Source: Spirogloea muscicola (Eukaryota; Streptophyta; Zygnematophyceae; Spirogloeales; Spirogloeaceae). From it: 15,334 nucleotides of DNA. The notes beneath the pieces were generated by a model. That model saw nothing but the letters and a program-made list of their open reading frames with translations, was not told the DNA's origin and ran no database searches. The DNA is taken from the NCBI GenBank assembly GCA_009602725.1, contig WELB01000067.1, forward strand, positions 385,899 through 401,232, given 5' to 3'. Of this stretch, positions 1 through 8,711 are shown one piece after another (the first letter of the stretch is position 1; every line of letters starts with the position of its first letter). The position numbers were made by a program, and so were the translations under genes.

Positions 1-3000
1 AGTTGCGGCAAGCGCTTGCAGAGGTCCTACGCATTCGAGCGGGCCGGGATTCCGGCTGGCGAGCAGTACTGTCTGAAGCTAGTGTACCCCTTCTCGGTGT
101 CGCCTCCCTCCTCCCTCCCTCCTCAGCACAGCTCCGTCCTTCTCCCACATGCCCGCCAATGGCTGGCCGCTGCGGTTGCTCTTGAGATCTCAAGCACCGT
201 CCTCAGCCATGACGTGCGGGGCGCTTGACTGCACACAGGACCCCGCCCTGCCCATGGACCTCCATGGGGAGCACTTCGCAGGCCTCTTCGGGACCAACAC
301 GAGGTAGGCACCCGCTCACCTTTAGATGCATCGGTACTGGCCCTCATTAGGAGCCTGAGTGCACAGAGTACGAGGCGCTCCTAACAAGCACTTGACAACA
401 TCCAGCGAGAGCACTGTGGCGTGCTGTGGCAGTGCGTTGGAGCTGCTGCTTCTCAAGCGCAAGATCAAGGGGCCCAGCTGGCTCGCCATCCGCAACTGCG
501 CCCGGGTCCTTCAAGGCCAGGTGGGAAACGGCCCCTCTTCCTGCCCTCCCCCCTCCCCTTTCTTCCTCCCTCCCTCCGTCAAAGCCCCCCTATCGGCCCT
601 CCATCTGCAACACCCCCCCCGCCCTTCCCCCCCCCCCGGCCCCTCCTCGCCTTGCTCGTGCCACCTTCTACTTACAATAAGCCCAGCTAAACTGCCAGAT
701 TGCATCAGATAGTGATTTGCAGCAGCTCCCATCATGCCAGCAATCGCAAAATCTGGAACAAGGATCGAGTCTAGTACGATTCATTAGTAACGAACTATGA
801 AACGCCGAACTCAATGCCTGGCTGGGGAGACTGGGGTGGCAGGTGAGCCACTGCCGCATGGAGGTCGCAGTAGGATCGCCCAAGGATGTGGGAGCAGCGC
901 CGCCGGCAGCGGCCCGCCCGAGCCCGCTGCTCGTGGTCGCATCCCTGGACCTCAAGACGGTCATAGACCCCCAGCGCAACGTCAGCGAGATTGCCTCGGC
1001 ATCGGTTGTATACTGCCGTGCAGTCAAGGTGGGCCTCCATACACTTTGTGTAAGCAGGCAGCTCAAGCAAGTGAGCTCTCCTTGTCTTCCTCCTCCTTGC
1101 TCTCCTTTTCCCTCCTACTAAATGATCTGCCAATTTGATAGTCCTTGGGCTCGCTGACCTTGGCTTGAGTGTCCCACTCGTGGCTGCAGATAGATGGGCC
1201 GACGCCGATGGCAGAGTGGAACACGGCAAACATGCTGGGCCACTTCAGCGCCGTCCGGCGCCTCGACGGCGGCGTGTTCCCCATGGGTTTCGATGCCGAG
1301 TTGGTGCGCATGAATGCAAGCAGCGGTGGCGAGCCCGCTGCTTTCAGCAAGAAGGGGAGCGAGAGGGAGCTGCTGAGCTTCCTGCTGGCACGGCTTGTGA
1401 AGCTGGACGCCGACGTGCTCGTCGGCCACAACCTTGCCGCCTCTGGCCTCGACGTTCTTCTCCACCGCCTCCAGGTGCTGCCCTGACGCTGCTGCCCTGA
1501 CCAGCGCAGCGTGCACCGCCAACCACGCAGGAGCCGGCCCCTCTCTGACCAGCCATTGCCGTGGATGCAGCACAGGCATGCAAGGTAGGAAACTGGTCTG
1601 CCATTGGGAGGCTGAAGCGACGGCAGATGCCACGCCTTGGTGGCGGCGGCGGCCTTGCTGGCGGAGGCGGCGCCGGCCCTGGCACGCTGGCATGCGTTGC
1701 TGGGCGCCTGCTCTGTGATACATACCTTTCGGCACGCGAGCTCCTGCGAGAGGTAGGCGGTGCTCATGGAGCAGCGCCGTGCTGCAGTGCTGACGCAGGT
1801 GCTCGCTGGCGCTGATGCTGACTCTGACACTGATGTTGGCAATATTGGCAACATGACAAGCTCGCAGGTCAGCTACTCGTTAACGGCGTTGGCGGAGCGC
1901 CAGCTCGGCAAGGTCCGACGGGAGCTCTCGCCCGCCGACACCACCGCCATGTTCTCCAATGCTGGTTCACTATGCAAGCTGGTCAGCTTTCTGCACAATC
2001 CTTTCACTTGCAGTTAAGAACTGGCAATTTGCAATCAGATTTCGCAAATTGCGTGGCTGCATCACTCTTATTTTCATAAAGGGCCTCAGCCACGGCAAAG
2101 ACTGATGGTGCCGGCATGGGTGCGCAGCTGGAGCTCGGTGAGACAGATGCGTGGCTGACGCTGGGCCTCATGTTCCAACTCAGCATCCTACCGCTGACAC
2201 GACAGCTCACTGCTCTATCAGGCAACCTCTGGTCCCGGACCTTGCAGGTAACTTCCAGCCCCTGACACCGCATCTCAAGCACCTGGCATCACATGTGAAT
2301 CGATGCTAGAAGGTGTGTCGTCACAAGTTGCTAGGTACATATGTTGTTGCTAAGGAGAGAAAGGGCAGCCTAATGACACGGCCTCGTACTTAATGTAAGC
2401 TGGCAGAAGTCATGCTGTTTCCTTCTGTTGCAACAATCACTTGTTGACTGTTAGCAGGGCTCTATGCCAGTAAGAGCCCTTGACAGATTCCAGATAAACA
2501 CCTTTAATGGCAGCAGTTAGCCTGAGTTCGTGCTCTTAAATCACATGCACGCTCTGGTGGCAGGGGGCGCGGGCGCAGCGCATCGAGATGCTGCTGTGCC
2601 ACGAGTTCCACGAGCGCAAGTACATTCTCCCTGACAAGGTCTCAGCGCGGGAGCGGGATCGGGTCATGACCGGCCATGGAGGTGGCAAGCGGCGGATGGC
2701 CGAGGACGCTGACGGCGACGACCTCCTGGATGCGGAGCTTCTAGACGAGCCGGATGTGGGCAACGCAGCAGACCCGGCGGCTGGCAGCCGGCGGAAGCGT
2801 CAGCCAGCATATGCCGGTGGCTTGGTACTCGAGCCCAAGAAGGGCCTGTACGACCGCTTCGTCGTGCTCCTAGATTTCAACTCCCTGTACCCGTCCATCA
2901 TCCAGGAGTACAACATCTGCTTCACAACGGTTCTTCGCGGGCATGACACCGGCGGCAGCGCGGCTGCCTCCAACGTGCCAGCGCTGCCCACGGATGCCAC

Positions 3001-6000
3001 GCCAGGCGTCCTGCCGCAGGTTTTCGTTTGCACCTATTGGATATATAACCGAATGTCTTGCACGTGTCAGTGGAGGAATTTTTGCAACAAGCGAGGCGAG
3101 ACTGAGATCCTCCTACTTCTGCACTCACGCACGATGCTTGTGGGATTGCAGGTGATCAGAACGCTGGTGCAGCGACGGCGCCAGGTGAAGGAGATGATGA
3201 AGAAGGAGGGCGATGCTGCCGAGCGGCAGCGCCTCGACATCCGCCAACAAGCGCTGAAGCTGACTGCCAACAGGTGCCCGCCCACACTCACTGTCTTCAT
3301 GTCTTCTGCAACTAGCAAACATCATGCGTTTAATCACATCAGTGTCACCTCAGTCTGTTCAGTCTGCAACATGAGAAAGTGAGGATCCAGAGTTTTCTTT
3401 GATATGTTCTGGTGCAGCATGTATGGCTGCCTCGGCTTCAACAACTCGCGCTTCTATGCAAAACCGCTTGCAGAGCTCATCACCTCGCAAGTAAGCCTTG
3501 TACAGCTCCTTGCCCCTTGTGCAAGCTCTTGGGTACGAGAACCAACAGTTACATGCACATTGATATGTCTGCATTTTTACTGCAGGGTCGTGAGATTTTG
3601 CAAAGCACCGTCGACTTGGTGCAGAACAACCTCAACCTGGAGGTAGACGCTCGCATGATAAAATTCAAAAATGAGAAAGTTCTCAGCTTCTAGATGAGTG
3701 ACACGGGGACATTTTGACGTTGTCATGCAACTTCAGCAGGGCTTGCAATCGTTAGCAGCATCACCAGCTTCTTCGTTTCGGATGTGCAGGTCATCTACGG
3801 AGACACGGACTCTATCATGATTCACACGGGGCTCGACGAGCTCTCTAAAGTGTGGGCAGTGGGAGCCCGTGTGAAGAAGGAGGTGACCAGCTATGCATCA
3901 GAAGGCAACTGCATTCACTGTGATGTGTCGGATAGGCCTTCTTGCTGACGCCCTGGCGCAGGCTTAACTTCATGCAAGCATACCATGCATTACATCCAGT
4001 TAGTGGCTAGCAGAGCTGGATACTTAGACAAATGTCCAGTTGCAAGGTTTGGAAGCTTAATAGGCGCGAGCTCAGGCTGTTTCCATCTTTGCATATACAG
4101 CCAAAACAACCCGTACTTGTTATGAAAGAGGATGCTGCAGATACTCAAAGCAGCTCCAAGTGGATATTTCAGGTCAATAAGAGGTATAAGCTGTTGGAGA
4201 TTGAGGTCGATGGTGTCTTCAAGCGCATGCTGCTCCTCAAGAAGAAAAAGTATGCATGCATCAAGATGGAGCCCAATGGCGATGGAACATTTAAAGAAGT
4301 AAGTCCTTGGCCTCGATGCAAGCACAGGACTAGTCTGTACATTGTCAGCGTGAGCAACTCTGCTATATCTTAAAGTCCAGGTAACAGAATGCTCAGTAGG
4401 CTCATAGCTCCACTTGTCTTGTCCTAGTTGAAATTTGTTATGCATGTCCATGCATCAAAGATGAGCTACTGCCTGTGGCAGGTGATGGAACAGAAGGGCC
4501 TTGACATTGTACGACGCGACTGGAGCATCCTGTCCAAGGACGTTGGGAACTACTGCCTGCAGCAGATTTTATCTGGAAGGTAGTGCAACTAGCAAGTTCC
4601 TAAGCTTTATATTCTATGCTTTTGCTCCAGTCAGATCACAGTCAGGTGGAAGTAGCACCTTTGCTACTGAAGCCAACTGAGGTTGAGCGTGTGCCTTGCA
4701 ATCCTTGGCCTGGCAGCTCTCGGGAAGATGTTGTCAGTGCAATTCACGAGCATCTCAGTGACGTGAGCCAACCCTTCTTGTATCTCCTCCTTTCAAATTA
4801 TAGTTGCATGCATTCTCAAGCAGCCCTGCGCCAACTTGACGTCTAGCCAGCAAAGCAGAAGCACACACACAGCTGAAGCTGGAGGTGGTGTGCTGGCCAA
4901 GCAGCTGGCCAAGCGCATGAGGGCGGGGGAAGTGGAGTTGGACAAGTACGAGATCACAAAGACGCTGACCAAGGCCCCAGAGGACTATCCCGACGCCCGG
5001 AGCCAACCGCACGTGCAGGTGGGCTGTCTAAGTTCTAAGTTGTGCAGACTCACTCAAGTCTGCATTTCATCTGAAAGGCAGTTGCAGTTGAGCTGGCCTT
5101 AATGTCATCTGCACATGATCTGCAATGCGCTGATTTGAACCCCTCAGCGCGTCAAGCTGACTCCTTGTACAATCTCTGTCTCGGATTGTCAGCTTCTCAC
5201 TGTCCAACATGTGCTGAACAGGTGGCACTCAGGAGGAAACAGAGCGGACGGCGGGATGGTTGTGCAGCCAATGACACAGTTCCCTACATCATATGCAAGG
5301 ACAGGGTATGCCGCGCTGTGGGTGCATTGCCGGAGCCAGTATCTCTATGAACTGCAGTTGTAAGTGGCAGCTAAGAAGAGCTGTGATGGTCAAGTACTTG
5401 TTTGCTTGTCATTCACTGGCTTTAGCAGCTTGCGTGCGCAATGGTAATGCAGGGATCAGGGACTGCCGTGCAGGGAAGCATTGCGGAGAGAGCTCGCCAC
5501 CCAGACGAACTGAGGAGCGACAATAGCAATTGGGACGTTGACATTGAGTACTATCTCTCACAGCAGGTCAGAGGCACGCCGTTCATTGGATGCTTTATTT
5601 TGTAAAGCATCCAATGCGCTTGAATTCATCTGCAGCAGTCAACACAAACAGAGTGGCTGGCGTCCTGTTATTTAGGTTGCCTTTGGTAGCTTCATGTCGG
5701 CCAGTGCTTCCGTGCTTGTGCTACCGAACACATTAGGCAGGCCGACAGCAGGGTACTCGACTTGAAGAGAATAGCAACCCAAATGAGGTTGGGACTGACA
5801 TCCCGCATGAGAAGATCCTGGAGGCCCCGTGATCCATGATATCTTGGACTCAACAAATGCGCCGCAGATTCACCCTGTGGTGTCAAGGCTTTGCGCGCCC
5901 ATTGAGGGCACCGATCCAGCTCGCTTGGCAGACTGCTTGGGCTTGGACACGACCAAGGTAAGCCTGCAATCTACAATATTGTGGAATATATACTCAAGCT

Positions 6001-7824
6001 GCAATAGCAGCGCGGCAGTCAGCCTTTACGAAAAGGGATTGGAAAGGGCACCTTGTCCACCTGACTGGTGTAACCATGTGAGCTGATGACCTTGTCCTAC
6101 TTGCAGTACCACAGACAGAGTATAGCCTCCACGCACAGCGCCAAGGAGGACGCCCTGCTGGCCTCGGCTGCCAGCCTCGACGATGATGAGAGGTAAAGCT
6201 GAGTTTGTAGCCCCACTCTCCTGCAGCATCCTGATGCATCAACGTTGACCAGCTTATGAAACTGTGCTAATATAAGTACTACTACATATGCGCCTGCATG
6301 AGCAAGTGCTTTCTGGAATTTATGCTGGACACCTCTTGACTCCCAGCCTCGAGTGTCTCATCACTGCTGCAGGTATCGCCATTGCGAGCCACTTGAGCTG
6401 GTGTGCCCACGATGCAGCCAGAAGTTCCCATTCACACCCTCTCCCTCTCCCTCCTCAAGCTCTTCCGTTTGTCCAGCCCACCTCAACTCCTCCAACGGGT
6501 CACCCGTCACCCCGCTGCCCGGCAGGGTGGACGCCAGCGGCAGCTGTAGCCCGCTGCGCTGCCCACGATGCCCAGCAGACCATGCATCCGGGCCCCCTAC
6601 CATGCTTTCTCCTGCCATGCTGGCAAATCAGGTAGGTTGATCAACTGAATGGTCTCCTGGATTGAGCTCCTTCGTAAGCAGCAAAAATTCAGGCAAGCTT
6701 CTGCAATGACCTAGGCAATACACAGCAAGCCCATCAGACCACACAATCGAGTGGTTGCTAGGCAGGAACTCTGCAATGTAGTGTTCAAGCTCGGGAGGTG
6801 TCATGCAAAAACCGATGGAATGATCGGTCCTGCGATATGTGGACTTCCAGTGAAGCACATGCTGGTATGAGATGACATGCAAGCTTAGGTCGATCCTAGT
6901 CATCCTAGTGGAAGCTTTGCCGTGCAGGTCAAGAGGAGGGCAGAGGACTTTGTGGCACGTTACTATGATGCATGGATGATTGTAAGTCACTTTGCATCAT
7001 CCTTGTCAACACCCCTAAGTTTCAGATTTACTGGTTGCATGCCAAGGTCTTGTAGATTCTGAGGTGAAGGGTACTTTATCAGCATCACTATCAGATGTAC
7101 AGCTCTCAGTCTATTTTATGTCGTTCACGTAAGACTCGCTGTGATGCTTGTGGTGGATCTCTAAGTAATTGCTTGTAAGACCTTGAACCTTACAATTAAC
7201 TGCATCCTCTCCTGTCAATTAGTGTGACGAGGAGTTGTGCGGGTGCACTTCAAGGAGCCCATCCCTCCGCGTGCTTGGAGGGCAGGGTCCCTCCAAGGGA
7301 ACAGCATGTCCCAATTACCCCAGGTGCCCAAAAGCAGACGGGGCCAGTTGTAATGACTTGCCAGCCACATTTCTCAGATAAGCTAAGTCATACTATGCTT
7401 ACTTTCTGCATGCCAAGTTGCAGGTGTACGGGCCGCATGGTGCGCAAGTACTCAGAGGCTGACCTCTACAAGCAACTCTCGCACTTCCTACGATTGCTTG
7501 ACCCGTCCCAAACTCTTAACAAGGTGAGGTCCTAAGCAACCATAAAATAAGTATATTGAAGTACACAGACGAACTGATAGAAAGACAATCTTTTGAGTTG
7601 GTTGATTATATCATCTGCTTATTGTATCAGACGTTAAATAAAAACTGCTAGTGATGCTGCTGCTACCGCAGATTGAGGATTCAGCAGCTCGCCAGATGGC
7701 TGAGCGGAAGCTGGCGCCACTGCATAGCACCATGGAGGCGGCTGCCACTGTAGTGCGTGCAATTCAGGACCGCTCGGCTTACAAATGGATCCAGATGGAC
7801 AGGCTCTGCATTGTTTCAGGATGA
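1..7824 (+). CDS. POLA1: DNA polymerase alpha catalytic subunit (5'-partial, 26 exons)
   Basis: This is the B-family polymerase that extends the primase RNA primer in the Pol alpha-primase complex, starting leading strands and Okazaki fragments in the nucleus. Exons: 1-96, 239-303, 433-520, 843-1028, 1190-1474, 1576-1752, 1868-1981, 2128-2247, 2564-3019, 3152-3273, 3418-3490, 3586-3642, 3790-3882, 4173-4298, 4482-4579, 4717-4762, 4905-5018, 5222-5305, 5453-5566, 5868-5957, 6107-6192, 6373-6631, 6928-6981, 7223-7323, 7424-7523 and 7672-7824 (TGA 7822-7824). They join in frame into 1118 residues, numbered here from the window edge. Human POLA1 has about 1460 residues, so roughly 300-400 N-terminal residues lie upstream. 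Motifs in order are FGTNTS, GHN (exonuclease-like), DFNSLYPS (481-488), KLTANSMYG (565-573), YGDTDS (616-621), KKKKY (667-671), RRDW and two four-Cys modules. Of 25 introns, 20 are phase 0 and 5 phase 2. The starts of exons 8 and 17 are the least certain. No frameshift or missing polymerase residue is seen. Confidence 0.97.
521..842 (+). other. POLA1 intron 3 (322 bases), pyrimidine- and C-rich
   Basis: The donor is CAG|GTGGGA and the acceptor GGTGGCAG, with exon 4 starting at VSHC. The first 140 bases are almost pure C/T on the + strand, including long C runs at 613-643, and the rest is of mixed composition. No RNA gene or convincing reading frame was seen; open frames on either strand here follow from the skewed composition. 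Confidence 0.8.
613..643 (-). repeat. G-tract with G-quadruplex potential
   Basis: Read on the - strand the order is G4, CC, G11, AA, G3, C, G8. Four or more runs of at least three G separated by 1-2 bases satisfy the usual quadruplex motif, and the + strand has the matching i-motif potential. The G-rich strand is the template for POLA1 transcription, so the structure would form in DNA and not in the mRNA. Long homopolymer runs are also prone to sequencing error. Confidence 0.65.
1639..1683 (+). repeat. GGC-rich glycine tract in POLA1 exon 6
   Basis: A GGT followed by four GGC codons, then CTT GCT and another run of glycine codons, encodes a Gly-rich stretch (residues about 262-276) between PRL and TLACVAG. 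It replaces a loop of similar length in the plant enzyme, so it is probably a flexible surface loop that has drifted to simple sequence and not an added domain. The reading frame stays open. Confidence 0.8.
2248..2563 (+). other. POLA1 intron 8 (316 bases) with a small hairpin
   Basis: The donor is CAG|GTAACT and the acceptor GGTGGCAG before GARAQR. A perfect 8-base inverted repeat, AGGGCTCT (2456-2463) and AGAGCCCT (2473-2480), surrounds a 9-base loop about 85 bases before the acceptor. A TGTAA lies at 2394-2398. No gene is seen inside. Confidence 0.7.
2564..3882 (+). other. POLA1: POLA1 exons 9-13: palm and fingers, catalytic core
   Basis: These exons hold the polymerase active site, residues 378-644. 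Exon 9 (456 bases, the longest) carries YILPDK, a variable acidic/basic linker, [10 protein letters not shown] and region [16 protein letters not shown] (nucleotides 2873 onward), whose first Asp binds metal. Exons 10 and 11 carry the fingers helix with [13 protein letters not shown] and then SMYGCLGF. Intron 10 splits the Ser codon of region III in phase 2. Exon 13 begins VIYGDTDS, region I, with Asp618 and Asp620 as the second metal-binding pair. All catalytic residues known for B-family polymerases are present, so the enzyme should be active. Confidence 0.96.
5567..5867 (+). other. POLA1 intron 19 (301 bases) containing a perfect hairpin
   Basis: The intron runs from CAG|GTCAGA to GCCGCAG before IHPVVSRLC. 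It holds the long inverted repeat at 5584-5616, listed separately. No open frame or RNA gene was recognised in the rest. Confidence 0.75.
5584..5616 (+). repeat. Perfect 14-bp inverted repeat with 5-base loop
   Basis: The left arm CATTGGATGCTTTA (5584-5597) and right arm TAAAGCATCCAATG (5603-5616) are exact reverse complements around the loop TTTTG. The motif TGTAA (5601-5605), which resembles the green-algal poly(A) signal, spans the loop and the start of the right arm. It lies 18 bases into intron 19 of POLA1. It could be a remnant of a small inverted-repeat element or a structured intron segment. Confidence 0.85.
6107..7824 (+). other. POLA1: POLA1 exons 21-26: C-terminal two-zinc-module domain
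   Basis: This part binds the B subunit (POLA2) and primase in characterised Pol alpha. Module 1 uses Cys908, Cys911, Cys960 and Cys963 (two CPRC motifs) separated by a Ser/Pro-rich insert with further cysteines. Module 2 uses Cys1002, Cys1007, Cys1030 and Cys1036 (CDEELC, then CPNYPRC), the last two separated by intron 24. Between them lies [13 protein letters not shown], and after them [15 protein letters not shown], as in plants. The protein ends in [16 protein letters not shown] and a TGA. No cysteine of the eight is missing. Confidence 0.94.
7779..7783 (-). terminator. Candidate TGTAA poly(A) signal for MSH3 inside the last POLA1 exon
   Basis: Reading the - strand from the MSH3 stop at 8343 toward lower coordinates, I find no TGTAA (TTACA on the + strand) until this site, inside POLA1 exon 26. 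If it is used, the MSH3 transcript would overlap the end of the POLA1 coding region antisense. Divergent signals closer to the stop are equally possible, so this is only a candidate. Confidence 0.3.
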
Positions 7825-8342
7825 GCATGACGTATCGCCCCATGTGCAAGCTGGGTAGTACATAAGTTGATCATCACGACCTGCTGGGCACGTTCTTTGT
7901 AACACGAATGAGCAACATCAGGTGTCAGGCTGGAGGAGCTTATCGACAGTCATTGAAGTCTGTAGTCTGCACTTGAGCAGATGTCCACTTCTTGTGTAAC
8001 TAACGTGTGTAGCCCAGCCCATAAGGGCCATGCGGACTTGTCATCCCCACCTTCCTCCAACATATTGCTTGCAGTTTCTTGTAAGTACAGCATTGTTTTC
8101 CTTTGCTTAGTAATACAAGACGAGGGTTGCGCTCGTTCTAGGACTTCAGCCAACATCTCACGACACGAGCTGACGACAGACATTGCCAGCACCTGTACAG
8201 CCTTCTTATGCTGTACGTATGCTATCCGCTGAATTCAATGATGTGCCGGAAAGTGACTGGCCATCACGTTAATGGCATCTGGAAGGACATCAGTCAGCAG
8301 TGAGAGCGAGGACACAGGTTGGAGGAGGATATGAGAAATTGG
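7825..8342. other. Convergent intergenic region, 518 bases, both 3' UTRs
   Basis: This stretch separates the POLA1 stop (TGA 7822-7824) from the MSH3 stop (TGA on the - strand, 8345-8343). It should hold both 3' untranslated regions. TGTAA motifs on the + strand lie at 7898-7902, 7995-7999 and 8080-8084. Short open frames on both strands (about 80 codons each, around 7950-8232) overlap each other and show no recognisable protein. No third gene or RNA gene is supported. Confidence 0.8.
7898..7902 (+). terminator. Candidate TGTAA poly(A) signal of POLA1
   Basis: This is the first TGTAA after the POLA1 stop codon, 74 bases downstream. TGTAA is the common poly(A) signal of chlorophyte nuclear genes, usually a dozen or so bases before the cleavage site. 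It is supported by motif and position only. Confidence 0.5.
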
Positions 8343-8711
8343 TCAACTGTAGGAACATTTAGTCCTTGAAATATCCATCTGCAGCTGTCTCAAGTTCTGT
8401 GTGCTCTGCTCACTTCTATCGGCACACAAAGACGTGCGAAGCTTCACAAGACTACGTATCATGTCGTTGACGCCAGGTCCCTCGACCTGATCAGCAACAT
8501 CTGCTAAGAATTCTCGACTGGATCCACACACACCCGACTCTGTTCGTATCTGTGGATCCTCACTATGGTCAGCACTTTCAGTGTAATAGGTGGCGACATC
8601 AACCTCCCTAGGCTCAAGCTTCATGCTGCCAAGTCCTGTCTTTCTCTTTCCCACCTCGTCCTCCAGCTTCAGTGCCATATCTGCGGCCCTCCTTACCACA
8701 GTCTCCGGTAT
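8343..8711 (-). other. MSH3: MSH3 exon 17: C-terminal dimerisation region and tail
   Basis: The exon begins [20 protein letters not shown] directly after GLHVARLAE, the helical region that follows the ATPase domain and takes part in MutS-family dimerisation. About 100 further residues are poorly conserved, as in plant MSH3, and the protein ends [10 protein letters not shown] then TGA. A further small intron in the tail cannot be excluded by eye. Confidence 0.85.

Larger units (their letters stand above)
1..2247 (+). other. POLA1: POLA1 exons 1-8: N-terminal and inactive exonuclease-like domain
   Basis: These eight exons encode residues 1-377 as numbered in the window. Early landmarks are SYAFE and FGTNTS followed by [13 protein letters not shown], a Pol alpha signature. 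The exonuclease-like fold follows. At the Exo I position the sequence reads SLDLKT (Asp119, but Lys121 where a proofreading enzyme has Glu). At Exo II it reads [10 protein letters not shown], with Gly231 where land-plant Pol alpha, as I recall it, has Asp. The domain is therefore structural only. Exon 6 carries a glycine-rich loop before [10 protein letters not shown]. Exon 8 begins at 2128 after GCGCAG; this gives a gap-free join (SLCKL then [10 protein letters not shown]) that matches the plant protein, while an upstream in-frame start at 2101 would add nine residues. Confidence 0.9.
4173..5957 (+). other. POLA1: POLA1 exons 14-20: palm end and thumb
   Basis: Exon 14 gives LLLKKKKYA (region VII, primer-end contact) and exon 15 GLDIVRRDW. 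Exons 16-20 give the thumb with [53 protein letters not shown] and [11 protein letters not shown], all close to land-plant Pol alpha. Exon 17 is started at 4905 after CCAAGCAG, because the join then matches the plant protein without a gap. A CAG at 4848-4850 would give an in-frame 18-residue longer exon. Exon 16 (46 bases) is the shortest exon of the gene. Confidence 0.9.

Noticed and set aside
1063-1854. 263-codon open frame on the - strand
   Set aside because: It lies antisense to POLA1 exons 5 and 6, which match Pol alpha residue by residue. Its own translation is low-complexity and matches nothing I recognise, and GC-rich coding DNA often leaves the opposite strand open.
3990-4451. 153-codon open frame on the - strand across intron 13 and exon 14
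   Set aside because: It overlaps the well-supported exon 14 (LLLKKKKYA) on the other strand, has no recognisable domain, and runs across splice sites.
6082-6106. TGATGA resembling a snoRNA box C in POLA1 intron 20
   Set aside because: The preceding base does not fit the box C consensus, no box D or guide arrangement follows, and the motif sits too close to the acceptor.
6628-6990. 120-codon open frame on the - strand across intron 22 and exon 23
   Set aside because: It overlaps a supported POLA1 exon, has no family resemblance, and is a plausible chance frame.
7950-8232. Overlapping 80-codon frames on both strands between the genes
   Set aside because: They overlap each other and show no recognisable protein, and the region is expected to be 3' UTR of both genes.
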